Shown here: positions 16,221 through 26,100 of the stretch, piece by piece
Layout of the letters: each line of letters opens with the position of its first letter
How positions within the stretch are numbered: the stretch's first letter is position 1
Source: JALYUA01 sp038239305
Lineage (GTDB): Bacteria; Acidobacteriota; Thermoanaerobaculia; UBA5066; Gp7-AA6
NCBI GenBank assembly: GCA_038239305.1
Contig: JBBSEW010000014.1
Span: forward strand, 1 to 64,000
Direction: 5' to 3'
Length of the DNA stretch: 64,000 bases
Notes under the pieces: generated by a model
Database searches by the model: none
Seen by the model: the letters and a program-made list of their open reading frames with translations, nothing else
What the model was told of the DNA's origin: nothing
Position numbers and translations under genes: made by a program

Positions 16221-16441
16221 AATCGGGTGATCGGGCGATCGGGTGATCGGGGTGATCGGGTGATCAATCCGGGGAATCGGGTGATCGGAGGAGGTGGAGG
16301 GAGGGAGGCTTCGGCTGCAGTATGAATCCCGCGATCTCGCGATCAATCGAACTATCGCGTCATCGGGAGATCGGTGGGTAACCGGAGAGCGAGCCTTCCC
16401 CCTCGCCCCCGGACTCGGGGGAGAGGGCCGGGGTGAGGGGG
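16221..16441. repeat. Composite intergenic repeat: GATCGGGT-type tandem units plus CCCTC hairpin
   Basis: From 16221 to about 16287 the motif (G)GATCGGGT is repeated with variation. At 16330-16372 there is a GATCTCGCGATCAATCGA-type segment that is the reverse complement of ones at about 26540, 38085 and 38235. At 16396-16441 an imperfect CCCTCGCCCCC/GGGGGAGAGGG hairpin is followed by CCGGGGTGAGGGG. No gene is present in 16196-16466. It lies between the 5' end of lysA and the 3' end of the permease gene. Confidence 0.65.
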
Positions 16442-16466
16442 AGGGCCCGATCGGGAAGAGTGTCGG

Positions 16467-18422
16467 TCAGAGATGTCCCAGGACCACACGCTTCTCCCCC
16501 GTGTCGGGATCGAAGCGGACGAGTGAGGCAGGCAGAGGACTACCGCCGGGCACGAGGCCGAAAAACAACTTGGAGGCCTCGCAGCCTGCCGGGAGATCAT
16601 CAGGGTCGATCTCGAGCCAGCTAGCGGGTAGGGGTATCAGGTCCTGTGAGGCGAGGCGAAGGGAGCGGGAGTGTGAGTCGATCAACACGAGAGTGCGCTC
16701 TTCCTGAGCGAGTCCTCGCAGGGAAACCGGAAACAGACCTGTCGAGGACTCAACCCCCAGGCGCGTTGCATGACGCTGGCCGAGCAAAATCCTGCCCTCA
16801 GTCGCTCCCGCGGACGAATACAGGTCGGCCCAAGATTGCGCGTCGTTCTCGCAGAGGAGAAGGATCCCGCCGTCCGACCGGATGGCTCCATCGATGAATT
16901 GTCCGGAAAGCGAGATTGTCGACCTGACGGCGAGGGTTCGCGAATCCACTACTCGCACTACGCCGAGGACGAGGTCGGCGATGAGCAGGTGGTCTTTGGA
17001 GGCGGAACGAATCATGCGTCGACTGCCCCCGCGAAGTGTCAAACGTCCCGTACCCGCCAAACTGCGTGCGGCGAGGTCGATTTCAAACGATCCCAACGAC
17101 CAGGAAGGTCCCTCGACGGTGTCTCGCTCAAAGACCCGGATCCTGTCAGCGGTTTCAAACCAGGCATCCGAGATGCTTTGATCGCCGGAGAAATGGAACG
17201 CTCCTGTCAGTCGGCCCGATTTCAGGTCGAACACGGACAGCCTTTGCTGTTCGATGGCGGCAAGTTTTGTTCCTCCGGGCGAAAGCGCTATCGAATATAC
17301 GGACGCGGGCAGAACAGCCTTTGTCTCGACTGCGGGAGCAGAACGGCGATCGAGGCTTCGGAGCTTGACGAGCATCGCCCCCGTCGGCCCGTTACTAACC
17401 ATTCGGAAGATCCAGGAAGGGTTCACCGCACGAGAGAGCTCGGCCCACGCCGCCGAGCTTCCGTCCTGGCTGACGGCCGTCATTTTTACTCGCCCTGCGG
17501 GAAGGCGCTCGAAGGCGCCCGACCGAGTGTCGAAGAGAATCGAATCCCACGCACCGCGACCGATTCCTTCCAGCCAAACCCAGCCCGATGGACCGGCCGC
17601 TCGGATCGAGAGGATATTGACCGCGGCGAGCGGCGTGGAGAGGACCCAGGTCGAATACAAGAACCCCAGAGCGATTGTCCCGCCTAAAGCGCTCCAGATC
17701 GTTTGGAACTGGCGCCGATGGACGATTCGCGGCGCGGTGCGCCCTCCGGCAATCGCTCGATAGCTCGCCAGAAGAAGAACGACGGCAAGAACACCCGTGG
17801 TGTAGACGACGAGGCGTCCTGCCGGATCGGCGACCCCGCGAAGGAGGATCATCCAAACGGGGATCAAGCGAAGGAACAATGCCCAGGCCCCCAGCACGAC
17901 GGCTGCTCCGGCGAGAAGCTCGAAAAGCGCCAGGCGGGACTGCGAACGAATAGCGATCGCGCAAGCGTGGGAGACGAGCATCAGGACGAGCAGCTCCGCA
18001 CCTGCCGTTACAATCGCGCTCCAGCTCCCGCCGGAAAAATCTCGGAGATGGGGCAGCCCTCGGCCCAATGCCAGCGTCGGAAGAAGCGGAATCACGATGC
18101 CGGCCACCACGAGAAAGCCGGCTCCGAGGAACTTGCCTGCCCATAGCGCTCCCGCCGAGATGGGTTTCGAGAAATAGAAGCCCATCCGCCGGGAAACCAG
18201 TTCCGCCGTGAACAGGGAGACTCCGAGAGCCACCGCGAGACCCGCCCCGAAAGTCCCTGCCAGGATCAACGCCGTCATCTCGCGCGCGATCGGTACCGCG
18301 TCGCCGGAAAGCTGACGGACGATGGGCACGAGGATCGGGATCACCGATGCCACGGCTGCCGCAACGAGCACAAACCGTCTCTCCCCGATCTCCCGCCGCG
18401 CGACGGCCAGTAGTGCCTTCAT
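16467..18422 (-). CDS. ABC-2-type permease fused to a C-terminal repeat (beta-propeller-like) domain
   Basis: The N-terminal 260 residues carry a membrane domain with about seven hydrophobic helices, like ABC-2 permeases (MKALLAVARREIGERR start, FTAELVSRRMGFYFSKPIS). Residues 270-650 form a soluble domain. It has recurring strand motifs such as SIALSPGGTKLAAIEQQRLSV and DGGILLLCENDAQ, like the repeated beta-strands of WD40/TolB-type propellers. The start ATGA overlaps the ATPase stop, so the permease is translationally coupled to it. Together they would export an unknown substrate, or serve signalling or resistance. The propeller, presumably outside the membrane, is unusual for this permease class. 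Confidence 0.75.
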   Translation of the reverse strand: MKALLAVARREIGERRFVLVAAAVASVIPILVPIVRQLSGDAVPIAREMTALILAGTFGAGLAVALGVSLFTAELVSRRMGFYFSKPISAGALWAGKFLGAGFLVVAGIVIPLLPTLALGRGLPHLRDFSGGSWSAIVTAGAELLVLMLVSHACAIAIRSQSRLALFELLAGAAVVLGAWALFLRLIPVWMILLRGVADPAGRLVVYTTGVLAVVLLLASYRAIAGGRTAPRIVHRRQFQTIWSALGGTIALGFLYSTWVLSTPLAAVNILSIRAAGPSGWVWLEGIGRGAWDSILFDTRSGAFERLPAGRVKMTAVSQDGSSAAWAELSRAVNPSWIFRMVSNGPTGAMLVKLRSLDRRSAPAVETKAVLPASVYSIALSPGGTKLAAIEQQRLSVFDLKSGRLTGAFHFSGDQSISDAWFETADRIRVFERDTVEGPSWSLGSFEIDLAARSLAGTGRLTLRGGSRRMIRSASKDHLLIADLVLGVVRVVDSRTLAVRSTISLSGQFIDGAIRSDGGILLLCENDAQSWADLYSSAGATEGRILLGQRHATRLGVESSTGLFPVSLRGLAQEERTLVLIDSHSRSLRLASQDLIPLPASWLEIDPDDLPAGCEASKLFFGLVPGGSPLPASLVRFDPDTGEKRVVLGHL

Positions 18423-19393
18423 CGCTTTTCCCCCTCCGCCTTCGCCGGCTCCTCGCCCGCCACCGCTACGAAGATCTCCTCGAGCGTGAGCGCATCCGCC
18501 TCCGCGCCTTCGACGCCGTCGATCTGGCGGAACCGCGCGAATTTCTCATCCGTCCAGTCCGAGACCACCGCGTCGATGCCCCAGCCGCGCACCTGGACTT
18601 TCACGGCGTCGAACGCGTCCAGCTCGTTGCCGTACTCCGTCCGCGTTTCCGTCATCCGGTTGGCGTAGCGGATGCGGCGGAAGCGGGACTTGAGCGGCTC
18701 GACGTCCTCGTCCAGGGCGAGCCGGCCGCCTTTGAGGATTCCGACCCGCGTCGCGATTCCTTCGACCGCCGCGAGGTCGTGCGTCGTCACGAAGATCGTC
18801 GTTCCGCGATCCGCGAGGTCCTCGACGAGCTCCTCCCAGAACGCGCGGCGCGCGACGACGTCGAGGCCGAGCGTCGGGTCATCCAGGACGAGAAGATCCG
18901 GGGAAGGCGCGAGCGCCATCGCCAGGAGGACCTGGCCCTTCTGCCCCTTCGACAGCCGTCCGAACGGCGTCTTCACCGGGACCCCGAATCGCGCGAGACG
19001 CCGCGTCACGGACTCCGCGTCCCACGCCGGGTACAGGCGGCGGCAGAAGTTGGAGATCTGGAGGGCGGTCATGGCCGGCGGCGCGTCCGGCTCCTCCGGA
19101 ACGACTCCGACGCGCGCGAGCAGCCGGGCGCGATGCTTCCACGAGCTCTCGCCGAACAGCCGCGCCTCGCCGTCCTGGGGCTTCTGCTCTCCCAGCAGGC
19201 AGCGCACGAGCGAGGACTTGCCCGCGCCGTTGCGGCCGAGGAGCACGTAGACGCCTCCCGCCGGCACCGCGAAAGAAACGCTCTCGCAGGCCACCGCGCG
19301 GCCGTAGCGCACCGTGAGGCCTCGGACCTCGGCGGGCGCCGCGTCCGACGCGGAGCGTCCCGTCGCCTGAGACACCGCGGTTTCTCCGGTCAT
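18419..19393 (-). CDS. ABC transporter ATP-binding protein
   Basis: The nucleotide-binding subunit pairs with the downstream permease. Visible motifs are Walker A LLGRNGAGKSS, a Q-loop region, the signature RLSKGQKGQ, Walker B LLVLDDPTLGLD (Asp in place of the usual catalytic Glu after DD-P) and the switch His in VTTHD. About 90 residues follow the core domain and probably contact the permease. The start is the ATG at 19393, with GGAGG upstream, overlapping the GntR stop by four bases. A longer frame to 19441 is not supported by a ribosome site. Confidence 0.9.
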   Translation of the reverse strand: MTGETAVSQATGRSASDAAPAEVRGLTVRYGRAVACESVSFAVPAGGVYVLLGRNGAGKSSLVRCLLGEQKPQDGEARLFGESSWKHRARLLARVGVVPEEPDAPPAMTALQISNFCRRLYPAWDAESVTRRLARFGVPVKTPFGRLSKGQKGQVLLAMALAPSPDLLVLDDPTLGLDVVARRAFWEELVEDLADRGTTIFVTTHDLAAVEGIATRVGILKGGRLALDEDVEPLKSRFRRIRYANRMTETRTEYGNELDAFDAVKVQVRGWGIDAVVSDWTDEKFARFRQIDGVEGAEADALTLEEIFVAVAGEEPAKAEGEKR

Positions 19394-19803
19394 CGTCCCT
19401 CCTTCTTCGGCTTCGAAGCGTCGTGGCCGAGGCGCTTCCACGCCGCGGAGAGCTCGTCGGCCGCTTCCCCGGGCGTCGCCTGGACGGAAGCCGCCAGCGC
19501 GGCGTAGCGATTCGCGCCGTCCTTGAGGAGACGGTTCTTTTCCGCGCGCGGCATCGCCGGCGGATCGTCGGCGACGAAGGTTCCCTCGCCGCGTCGAACC
19601 GCCAGGATGCCGGCGTCCGCGAGGCGCTGGTACGCCTTGGCGACTGTCGCGGGGTTGATCTTCAGGTCGCGCGCGAGCTCGCGGACCGAGGCAACCGCGC
19701 CGCCGGGAGGCAGCGACCCGGACGACACCAGGAAGCGAATGCCCTCCTCGAGCTGGCTCCAGATCGGTGTGGCGGAAGCGAAGTCGATGTGAAGAGCTCG
19801 CAT
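19390..19803 (-). CDS. GntR-family (YtrA subfamily) transcriptional regulator
   Basis: The 137-residue protein has an N-terminal winged-HTH (IWSQLEEGIRFLVSSGSLPPG, then VRELARDLKINPATVAKAYQ and a wing RRGEGTFVA). It has only a short C-terminal helical tail, which is the YtrA layout. Such regulators repress a downstream ABC operon. Here the gene is the first of three with four-base overlaps (GntR, ATPase, permease). An inverted repeat GTGTA/TACAC sits on its promoter, fitting autorepression. The start is the second Met, at 19803. Confidence 0.88.
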   Translation of the reverse strand: MRALHIDFASATPIWSQLEEGIRFLVSSGSLPPGGAVASVRELARDLKINPATVAKAYQRLADAGILAVRRGEGTFVADDPPAMPRAEKNRLLKDGANRYAALAASVQATPGEAADELSAAWKRLGHDASKPKKEGR

Positions 19804-19805
19804 GT

Positions 19806-19844
19806 GTGTACCACAGTAATAATACACCGGCACTCCACTGTCAA
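19806..19844 (-). promoter_or_regulatory. Promoter and overlapping operator of the GntR-ABC operon
   Basis: On the minus strand a perfect -35 TTGACA (19839-19844) is separated by 17 bp from -10 TATTAC (19816-19821). The inverted repeat GTGTA (19806-19810) and TACAC (19823-19827), spaced by 12 bp, covers the -10. GTGTA-N-TACAC is the kind of site bound by YtrA-type GntR proteins. The predicted start of transcription leaves a leader of only a few bases before the ATG. Confidence 0.75.
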
Positions 19845-19848
19845 GAGC

Positions 19849-21195
19849 CTACGGGGCGGGTTCGACCGCCTCCTCGCCTGCCGGATGGCTGCGAAAATCG
19901 TAAGCGCGCAGGACGGGAGCCGCTGCGGCGACGCCGGCAGCGACGATCAGCGTCGCGATCCCTCCCGACACGACCGCCACGGTGACGCCGAGAGCCGCGG
20001 TCGCGAAGAGCGAGGCGACGACACCCGCTTCGAGCTCACCGAGCTGGGGGCCTCCCATGAAGAAGATCATGTTGACGGAGGTCATCCGGCCGCGGAGAAC
20101 GTCCGGCGTGACGAGCTGCCGGAGCGTCTGCCGGATGACGGTCGAGATGGCATCCGCGGCGCCCGTCGCGGCGAGCGCCAGCACGGTCAGCGGGAAGCTC
20201 CGGGAGAATCCGAAGACGACCGTCGCGGCGCCGTACGCGGCGATCGCCCACAGGAGGATCCGTCCGTGGCGATTCGGCAGCGGCCGGACCGAGAGATACA
20301 GCGAGCCGGCGAGCGAGCCGACCGCGGGGGCGGATACGAGCAACCCGTAGCCGGTCGCGCCGACCTTCAGAACCTGGTCCGCGAAGATCGGAAGGAGGGA
20401 CATCGAGCCGGCGAAGAACGTCGCGAGGAAATCGACGGCCATCGTCCACACGATGAGAGGGGTCTTGAAGACGAACCGGACTCCCTCGCGGAGATCCGCC
20501 AGCGGCCGCGGCGTCACGCCCGCTCGCACCGCCGGCTTTCCCGACGCGCGCATCGTCGTGAGCGCCCAGATCACGGCGAGAAAGGACACCCCGTTGACGA
20601 GGTAGATCCACGCGAGCCCCTCGGTCGTGGCCGTCGCATGGCCGGTCGCCGTGAGCGTGTGCGAGCCGGGCGTGATCGCGTGCCCGGCGATGATCCAGCC
20701 GGCGAGCGCCGGCCCGGCGATCATTCCTGCCTGGAAGACGGAGAAGTTGATCGACAGCGCGCCCGGCAGATCCCGGTCCGGCACGAGCCGTGGGATGAGC
20801 GCCTGGCGCGCGGGCGCGTCGAAAGCCCCGGCCCCGGCGGAACATGCGGTGAGGGCGTAGAGAAGCCAGAGCGCGTCGCGCCCGGAGAACGTCGCGAAGG
20901 CGAGAAGCGCGGCGATCAGGGCCATGCACGACTGCGTTACCACCATCAGCTTGCGCCGGTCGAGCCGGTCCGCGAGGACGCCGCCCCACAGGGAGAAGAC
21001 GACGATCGGCACGACCCGCGTCAGCCCGACGAGCCCGAGGGCGAGCGGCGAATGCGTCAGGAGATAGACGTGCCAGTTGATCGCGACCGACTGCATCTGC
21101 GAGCCGATCCCGGACACGAGATACGCGGACGCCAGCCGGCGGAAATCGCGGTGCTGGAGAGCGAGGAAGGGGAGGCGGCGTTCCGTGGAGCTCAA
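19849..21195 (-). CDS. MFS transporter (exporter, EntS-like)
   Basis: The 448-residue protein has about 12 hydrophobic helices. The MFS loop 2-3 motif is present as GGVLADRLDRRKLMV. Helices are visible at both ends (IGSQMQSVAINWHVYLL to VTVAVVSGGIATLIVAAGV). It belongs to the EntS/Bcr-like drug or siderophore exporters; the substrate is unknown. The start codon at the end of the frame is TTG (21195). Its stop lies five bases from the -35 of the GntR promoter. It is divergent from the TetR gene at 21350, which might control both. Confidence 0.85.
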   Translation of the reverse strand: MSSTERRLPFLALQHRDFRRLASAYLVSGIGSQMQSVAINWHVYLLTHSPLALGLVGLTRVVPIVVFSLWGGVLADRLDRRKLMVVTQSCMALIAALLAFATFSGRDALWLLYALTACSAGAGAFDAPARQALIPRLVPDRDLPGALSINFSVFQAGMIAGPALAGWIIAGHAITPGSHTLTATGHATATTEGLAWIYLVNGVSFLAVIWALTTMRASGKPAVRAGVTPRPLADLREGVRFVFKTPLIVWTMAVDFLATFFAGSMSLLPIFADQVLKVGATGYGLLVSAPAVGSLAGSLYLSVRPLPNRHGRILLWAIAAYGAATVVFGFSRSFPLTVLALAATGAADAISTVIRQTLRQLVTPDVLRGRMTSVNMIFFMGGPQLGELEAGVVASLFATAALGVTVAVVSGGIATLIVAAGVAAAAPVLRAYDFRSHPAGEEAVEPAP

Positions 21196-21317
21196 GACCG
21201 GCGGATATTACGGGATCATGGGTCGGGTCGGAGCCATGCGACGAATGGCGGCAGGCGGTCTCGTAAGTCATTGATGGTGCTGGTCCGGTAACGCCGCCCG
21301 CACCCGATTTCTCACCG

Positions 21318-21343
21318 TATGATATTGAAACTGACCGGTCAGT
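21318..21343 (+). promoter_or_regulatory. Probable TetR autoregulatory site: -10 box and palindrome
   Basis: A -10-like TATGAT (21318-21323) is followed by the perfect palindrome ACTGACCGGTCAGT (21330-21343), seven bases before the TetR start codon. TetR-family proteins often bind such short palindromes next to their own gene. No convincing -35 was found at the right distance. Confidence 0.6.
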
Positions 21344-21349
21344 ACCGAA

Positions 21350-21925
21350 ATGGCGCGAGTCAAAACCGAATCGAAGCGCAACGAGATCCTCGAGGCCGCG
21401 ACACGCGTGTTCTCGACCGGCGAGTTCCACGATGTTCTGATCGACGACGTGGCCTCGTCCGCCCGCGTCGGGAAAGGAACGATCTACCGGTATTTCGAAA
21501 CCAAGGAAGATCTCTACTTCGGCACGATCCTCTACAGCTTCGACGCCCTCTACTCCACGCTCGTCGAGTCGCTCTCCCGCGAGACTTCCCCGGCGAGCCG
21601 TCTCGATCGCATCGCGCGCGACGTCCTGGGCTTTCTCTGGACGCGCGGGTTCCTCACGCTGCTTCTCCAGAAAGACGAGCGGCATTTCGAGAAGCGCGAC
21701 GGAGAGCTCCAGAAGCGGCGCGACCTGTTGAACCGGCTGGTGCAGGAGTGTCTCCTGGATGGAATCGACCGACGGGAATTTCGGGGGATCGACGTCCGGA
21801 TCGGGGCCGAGCTTTTTCGGGGCATGATCCGCGCGGCGGCGGCCGCCCGCGGGCCCGAGGACACGGTCGATGATCTGGCCGCGGCGATCCTCGAAATTTT
21901 CACCCGCGGCGTTCGGAAGGAATGA
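21350..21925 (+). CDS. TetR/AcrR-family transcriptional regulator
   Basis: The 191-residue protein has the usual N-terminal HTH (ILEAATRVFS, VLIDDVASSARVGKGTIYRYFETKEDLYF, residues 12-55) and a helical ligand-binding C-terminus. It is the first gene of an efflux unit: adaptor at 21978 and RND pump at 23139 follow on the same strand. By family knowledge it represses the pump until a toxic ligand binds. A perfect palindrome just upstream supports autoregulation. Confidence 0.9.
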   Translation: MARVKTESKRNEILEAATRVFSTGEFHDVLIDDVASSARVGKGTIYRYFETKEDLYFGTILYSFDALYSTLVESLSRETSPASRLDRIARDVLGFLWTRGFLTLLLQKDERHFEKRDGELQKRRDLLNRLVQECLLDGIDRREFRGIDVRIGAELFRGMIRAAAAARGPEDTVDDLAAAILEIFTRGVRKE

Positions 21926-21977
21926 CGTGACAGCAATGGAAATCGACGGCATCCGGTCGACCCGCCGAAACCTTCCC

Positions 21978-23135
21978 ATGCGGCCGCGGATCCGCAGCGC
22001 GGGTGCGGCGGTACTTTTGCTGCTTCCCATCCTCTCGTGCGCGAAGAAGACGCCGCCGCCTCCTCCACCCCCTGCGGTCGAGGTCGCCCCGGTCACGCAG
22101 CGCGACGTGACGCTCACGACGGAGTGGGTCGGCTCTCTCGATGGCTACGTGAACGCCGAGATCCGCCCGCAGGTCGAGGGCTACGTGCTGCGACAGGCCT
22201 ACAAGGAAGGTTCGTTCGTCCACCGCGGCGACATCCTCTTCGAGATCGATCCGCGGCAGATCCAGGCTTCGCTCGAATCGGCGAAGGCGGAGCTCGCCCG
22301 CACGGAAGCCGCCGCGGAGCGCGCCAGACTCGACGTCTCGCGGTTCACGCCCCTCGTGGCCCAAAAGGCGATCAGCCAGCAGGAGCTCGACAACGCGCTT
22401 TCCGGCGCGCGGCAGGCGCAGGCGAACGTCGATGCCGCGCGGGCGGCCGTCGATCGCGCGAAGCTGAACTCCGCGTGGACGAAGGTGACGTCCCCGATCG
22501 ACGGTGTCGCGGGAATCGCGAAGGCGCAGGTGGGCAACCTCGTCAATGGCCAGACGGTCATGACGACCGTCTCGCAGGTCGATCCGATCAAGGCGTATTT
22601 CAGCCCGAGCGAGCAGGAGTTCATGGCGTGGTCGCAGGCGGGGCAGGGCGGTCTCTTCGGCCCCACCAGCAAGGGGTCGCTCGAGCTCGTTTTCTCGGAC
22701 GGCACGGTCTATCCGCTCAAAGGCGATCCGCTGCTCCAGGATCGGAGCGTGGATCCGAGGACCGGGACGATCACCGTTGCGGGCGTGTTCCCCAACCCGG
22801 ACCGGCGGCTGCGCCCCGGGCAGTTCGCCAAGGTCCGCGCGGCCACGAAGACGCTCCGAGGCGCGATCCTCGTGCCGCAGCGCGCGGTCTCGGAGCTGCA
22901 AGGCAACTACCAGGTCGCCGTCGTCGGCGCGGACAACAAAATCGACATGCGGACGCTTCAGCTCGGCGACCGGCTCGGAAGCCTGTGGCTCGTGACATCG
23001 GGACTGAAGTCCGGCGAGCGGATCGTCGTCGAGGGCGTGCAGAAGGTGAAGGCGGGAGTGGTCATCGACCCGAAGCCGGTCGAGGCCACGCCGGCGCCCG
23101 CGTCGACCCCCGGCACCGCCAGGGCAGGAAGCTAA
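21978..23135 (+). CDS. RND efflux periplasmic adaptor (AcrA/MexA-like) lipoprotein
   Basis: The 385-residue protein links an inner-membrane RND pump to an outer-membrane channel. A lipoprotein signal (AAVLLLLPILSC) is followed by a Pro-rich linker. Then come a lipoyl/barrel-sandwich half (GYVNAEIRPQVEGYVLRQAYKEGSFVHRGD), a coiled-coil hairpin (about 80-150, rich in Ala/Glu/Arg), the second lipoyl half (KVTSPIDGVAGIAKAQVGNLVN) and a beta-barrel. I chose the Met at 21978 because the signal follows directly; a Met at 21936 is possible. The pump gene starts three bases after the stop. Confidence 0.9.
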   Translation: MRPRIRSAGAAVLLLLPILSCAKKTPPPPPPPAVEVAPVTQRDVTLTTEWVGSLDGYVNAEIRPQVEGYVLRQAYKEGSFVHRGDILFEIDPRQIQASLESAKAELARTEAAAERARLDVSRFTPLVAQKAISQQELDNALSGARQAQANVDAARAAVDRAKLNSAWTKVTSPIDGVAGIAKAQVGNLVNGQTVMTTVSQVDPIKAYFSPSEQEFMAWSQAGQGGLFGPTSKGSLELVFSDGTVYPLKGDPLLQDRSVDPRTGTITVAGVFPNPDRRLRPGQFAKVRAATKTLRGAILVPQRAVSELQGNYQVAVVGADNKIDMRTLQLGDRLGSLWLVTSGLKSGERIVVEGVQKVKAGVVIDPKPVEATPAPASTPGTARAGS

Positions 23136-23138
23136 GCC

Positions 23139-26100
23139 TTGGCCCGCTTCTTCGTCGATCGCCCGATCGTGGCGATGGTCATCTCCATCCTCACGATCAT
23201 CGGAGGGCTCGTGTCGATGCGCGGGCTGCCTGTTGCGCAGTTTCCGCAGATCATCCCGCCGCAGATGATCGTCTCGACGACCTACACGGGCGCCGACGCG
23301 GTCACGATCGAGCAGGCGGTCGCCGCGCCGCTCGAGCAGCAGATGAACGGCGTGGACAACATGATTTACATGCAGTCCACGAACGCGAACGACGGCACGA
23401 TGCAGCTGACGGTCACGTTCGACGTCGAGACCGACCCAAACATCGACCAGGTCAACACGCAGAACCGCGTCGCGCAGGCCCAGCCGTTCCTGCCGGTGGA
23501 CGTCAGCCAGTTCGGCCTGAACATCCGCAAGTCGACCGGCCTCCCGCTCCTCCTGATCGCGCTCTACTCGCCGAAGGGCACGTACGATTCGCTCTTTCTC
23601 TCGAACTACGCAAACATCAACGTCAACGACACGCTCTACCGCGTTCCGGGCGTCGGGCAGGTGCTGGTCTTCGGAGCGGGCGATTACGCGATGCGGATCT
23701 GGGTGAAGCCGGACCTCCTCGCGAAGCTCGGGCTCACCGTGCCGGACATCAATCGTGCCGTGCAGCAGCAGAGCGCCGTGAACCCGGCCGGCCAGGTGGG
23801 CGCGGAGCCGGCGCCCGCCGGCCAGGAAATGACGTACACGGTCCGATCGCAGGGACGCCTGGCGACGGCCGAGGAGTTCGGCCAGATCGTCGTGCGCTCG
23901 AACCCGGACGGATCGGTCGTGCGGCTGAAGGACGTGGCGCGCATCGAGCTCGGCGCCCTCTCCTACAAACAGATCGCGCGGATGAACGGCCAGGCTTCCT
24001 GCATCATCGCGCTCTTCCAGGCGCCGGGCTCGAACGCGCTCGCCGTGGCGGACGGCGTGAAGAAAACCATGGCGGAGATGAAGGCGCGGTTTCCGGCGGA
24101 CCTCGACTACGCGTTTTCCCTCGACACCACGCTGCCCGTCACGGAAGGCATCCACGAGATCACGACGACACTGATCGAGGCGATGATCCTGGTCATCCTC
24201 GTCGTCTATCTCTTTCTCCAGAACTGGCGCGCGACGCTGATCCCGATGATCGCTGTGCCCGTGTCTCTCATCGGAACGTTCGCGTTCTTTCCCCTGCTCG
24301 GGTTTTCGATCAACTCGCTCTCGCTCTTCGGCCTCATCCTCGCGATCGGGCTCGTCGTGGACGACGCCATCGTCGTCGTCGAGGCAGTCGAGCATCACAT
24401 CGAGGAGGGAATGAGCCCGCGCGACGCGACCCTCCAGGCAATGAAGGAAGTGTCGGGCCCCGTGATCGGGATCGCGCTCATCCTGACGTCGGTGTTCGTG
24501 CCGGTCGCCTTCATGAGCGGCATCCAGGGCCGGTTGAACAAGCAATTCGCCGTCACGATCGCGATCTCCGTGCTCATCTCCGCCTTCAATGCCCTGTCGC
24601 TGTCGCCCGCGCTTTCCGCGCTCATCCTGCGCCCGAGAAAGGAAGGCCGCGGCCCGCTCGCCCGCTTCTTCGCGGCGTTCAACCGCTGGTTCGAGCGCGT
24701 GACGCACGGCTACGTCAACCTCTCGCATTCCTTGATTCGAAAGACACTCATCGCGGCGGCGATCCTGGGCGCCTTTCTCCTCATCGACGCCGTGATGGGC
24801 AAGAAGCTGCCGACCAGCTTTCTGCCGGAGGAGGATCAGGGGTACTTCCTCGTGAATATCCAGCTTCCGCCGGCGGCGTCGCTGCAGCGCACGAACGAGG
24901 TGTGCCGGAAGGTCGAGAAGATTCTCGCGGAAACGCCGGGCATCCGGTACGGAACGAGCATCATCGGCTTCTCGCTCTTGACGCGCGTGTCCGCAACCTA
25001 CAACGGGTTTTTCTTCGTCAGCCTCAAGCCGTGGCGCGAGCGCGAGGGGAAAGATCTCGTGGCGAGCGCGATTCTCCAGAAGCTGAACGGCCGGTTGTCG
25101 AAGGAGGTGCCCGAGGCGAATGCCTTCGGCTTCTCCCCGCCGGCGATTCCCGGGCTCGGCAGCGCGGGCGGCTTCTCCTTCTGGCTCCAGGACCGCAGCG
25201 GTGGAGACGTGGATTTCCTGGGGCGCAACCTCCAGTCATTCCTCGAGGCGTGCCGCAAGCGCAAGGAGCTCGCGAACGTCAATTCGCCGTTCTCCGCTGC
25301 CGTTCCTCAGATCTACGCGGACGTCGATCGGGACAAGACGCTCAAGCTGGGCGTCGCGGTCGGTGATGTCTATCAGACGCTACAGGCCTATCTCGGCAGC
25401 CTCTATCTCAACCAGTTCACGCGCTTCGGGCGGCAGTGGCGCGTCTTTCTCCAGGCGGAAGGAGCCGACCGGTTGAATGCGACGGACATCGCCCGCTACG
25501 CCGTGCGCAACTCCCAGGGAAACATGGTGCCGTTGTCGGCGCTCGTGAGCACGCGGCGGGTTTCGGGGCCGGAGTACACGAATCGTTTCAACCTGTTCCG
25601 GGCGGCGCAGATCATCGGTTCGGCCGCTCCCGGGTACAGCTCGGGGCAGGCGCTCGCCGCGCTCGAAGACGTCGCCCGGCAGACGCTTCCGCGCGAGATG
25701 AGCTACGACTTCTCCGACCTCTCGTACCAGGAGCGGAAGGCGACGGGCGCCGCGGGCGCGGTCTTCGCTCTCTCCCTCGTGTTCGTGTTCCTGATCCTCG
25801 CGGCCCTGTACGAGAGCTGGTCGCTGCCGTTATCGGTTCTGCTCTCCGTCCCCGTCGCCGTGTTCGGAGCGTTTCTCGGCCTCGAGCTGCGCCACTACGA
25901 CCTTGGCGTGTACGCGCAGATCGGTCTCATCATGCTGATCGGTCTCTCCGCGAAGAACGCGATCCTGATCGTCGAGTTCGCCAAGCTCGAGCATGAGAAG
26001 GGGAAGGGTCTCGTCGAGGCCGCTCTCGAGGGCGCGCGGCTGCGTTTGCGCCCGATCCTGATGACGTCCTTCGCTTTCATCCTGGGGTGCGTTCCGCTCT

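Noticed and set aside
16221..16290. Regular GATCGGGT repeats that could suggest a CRISPR array
   Set aside because: Units are 7-9 bp, degenerate and without unique spacers, and no cas genes are present. They belong to the intergenic repeat family.
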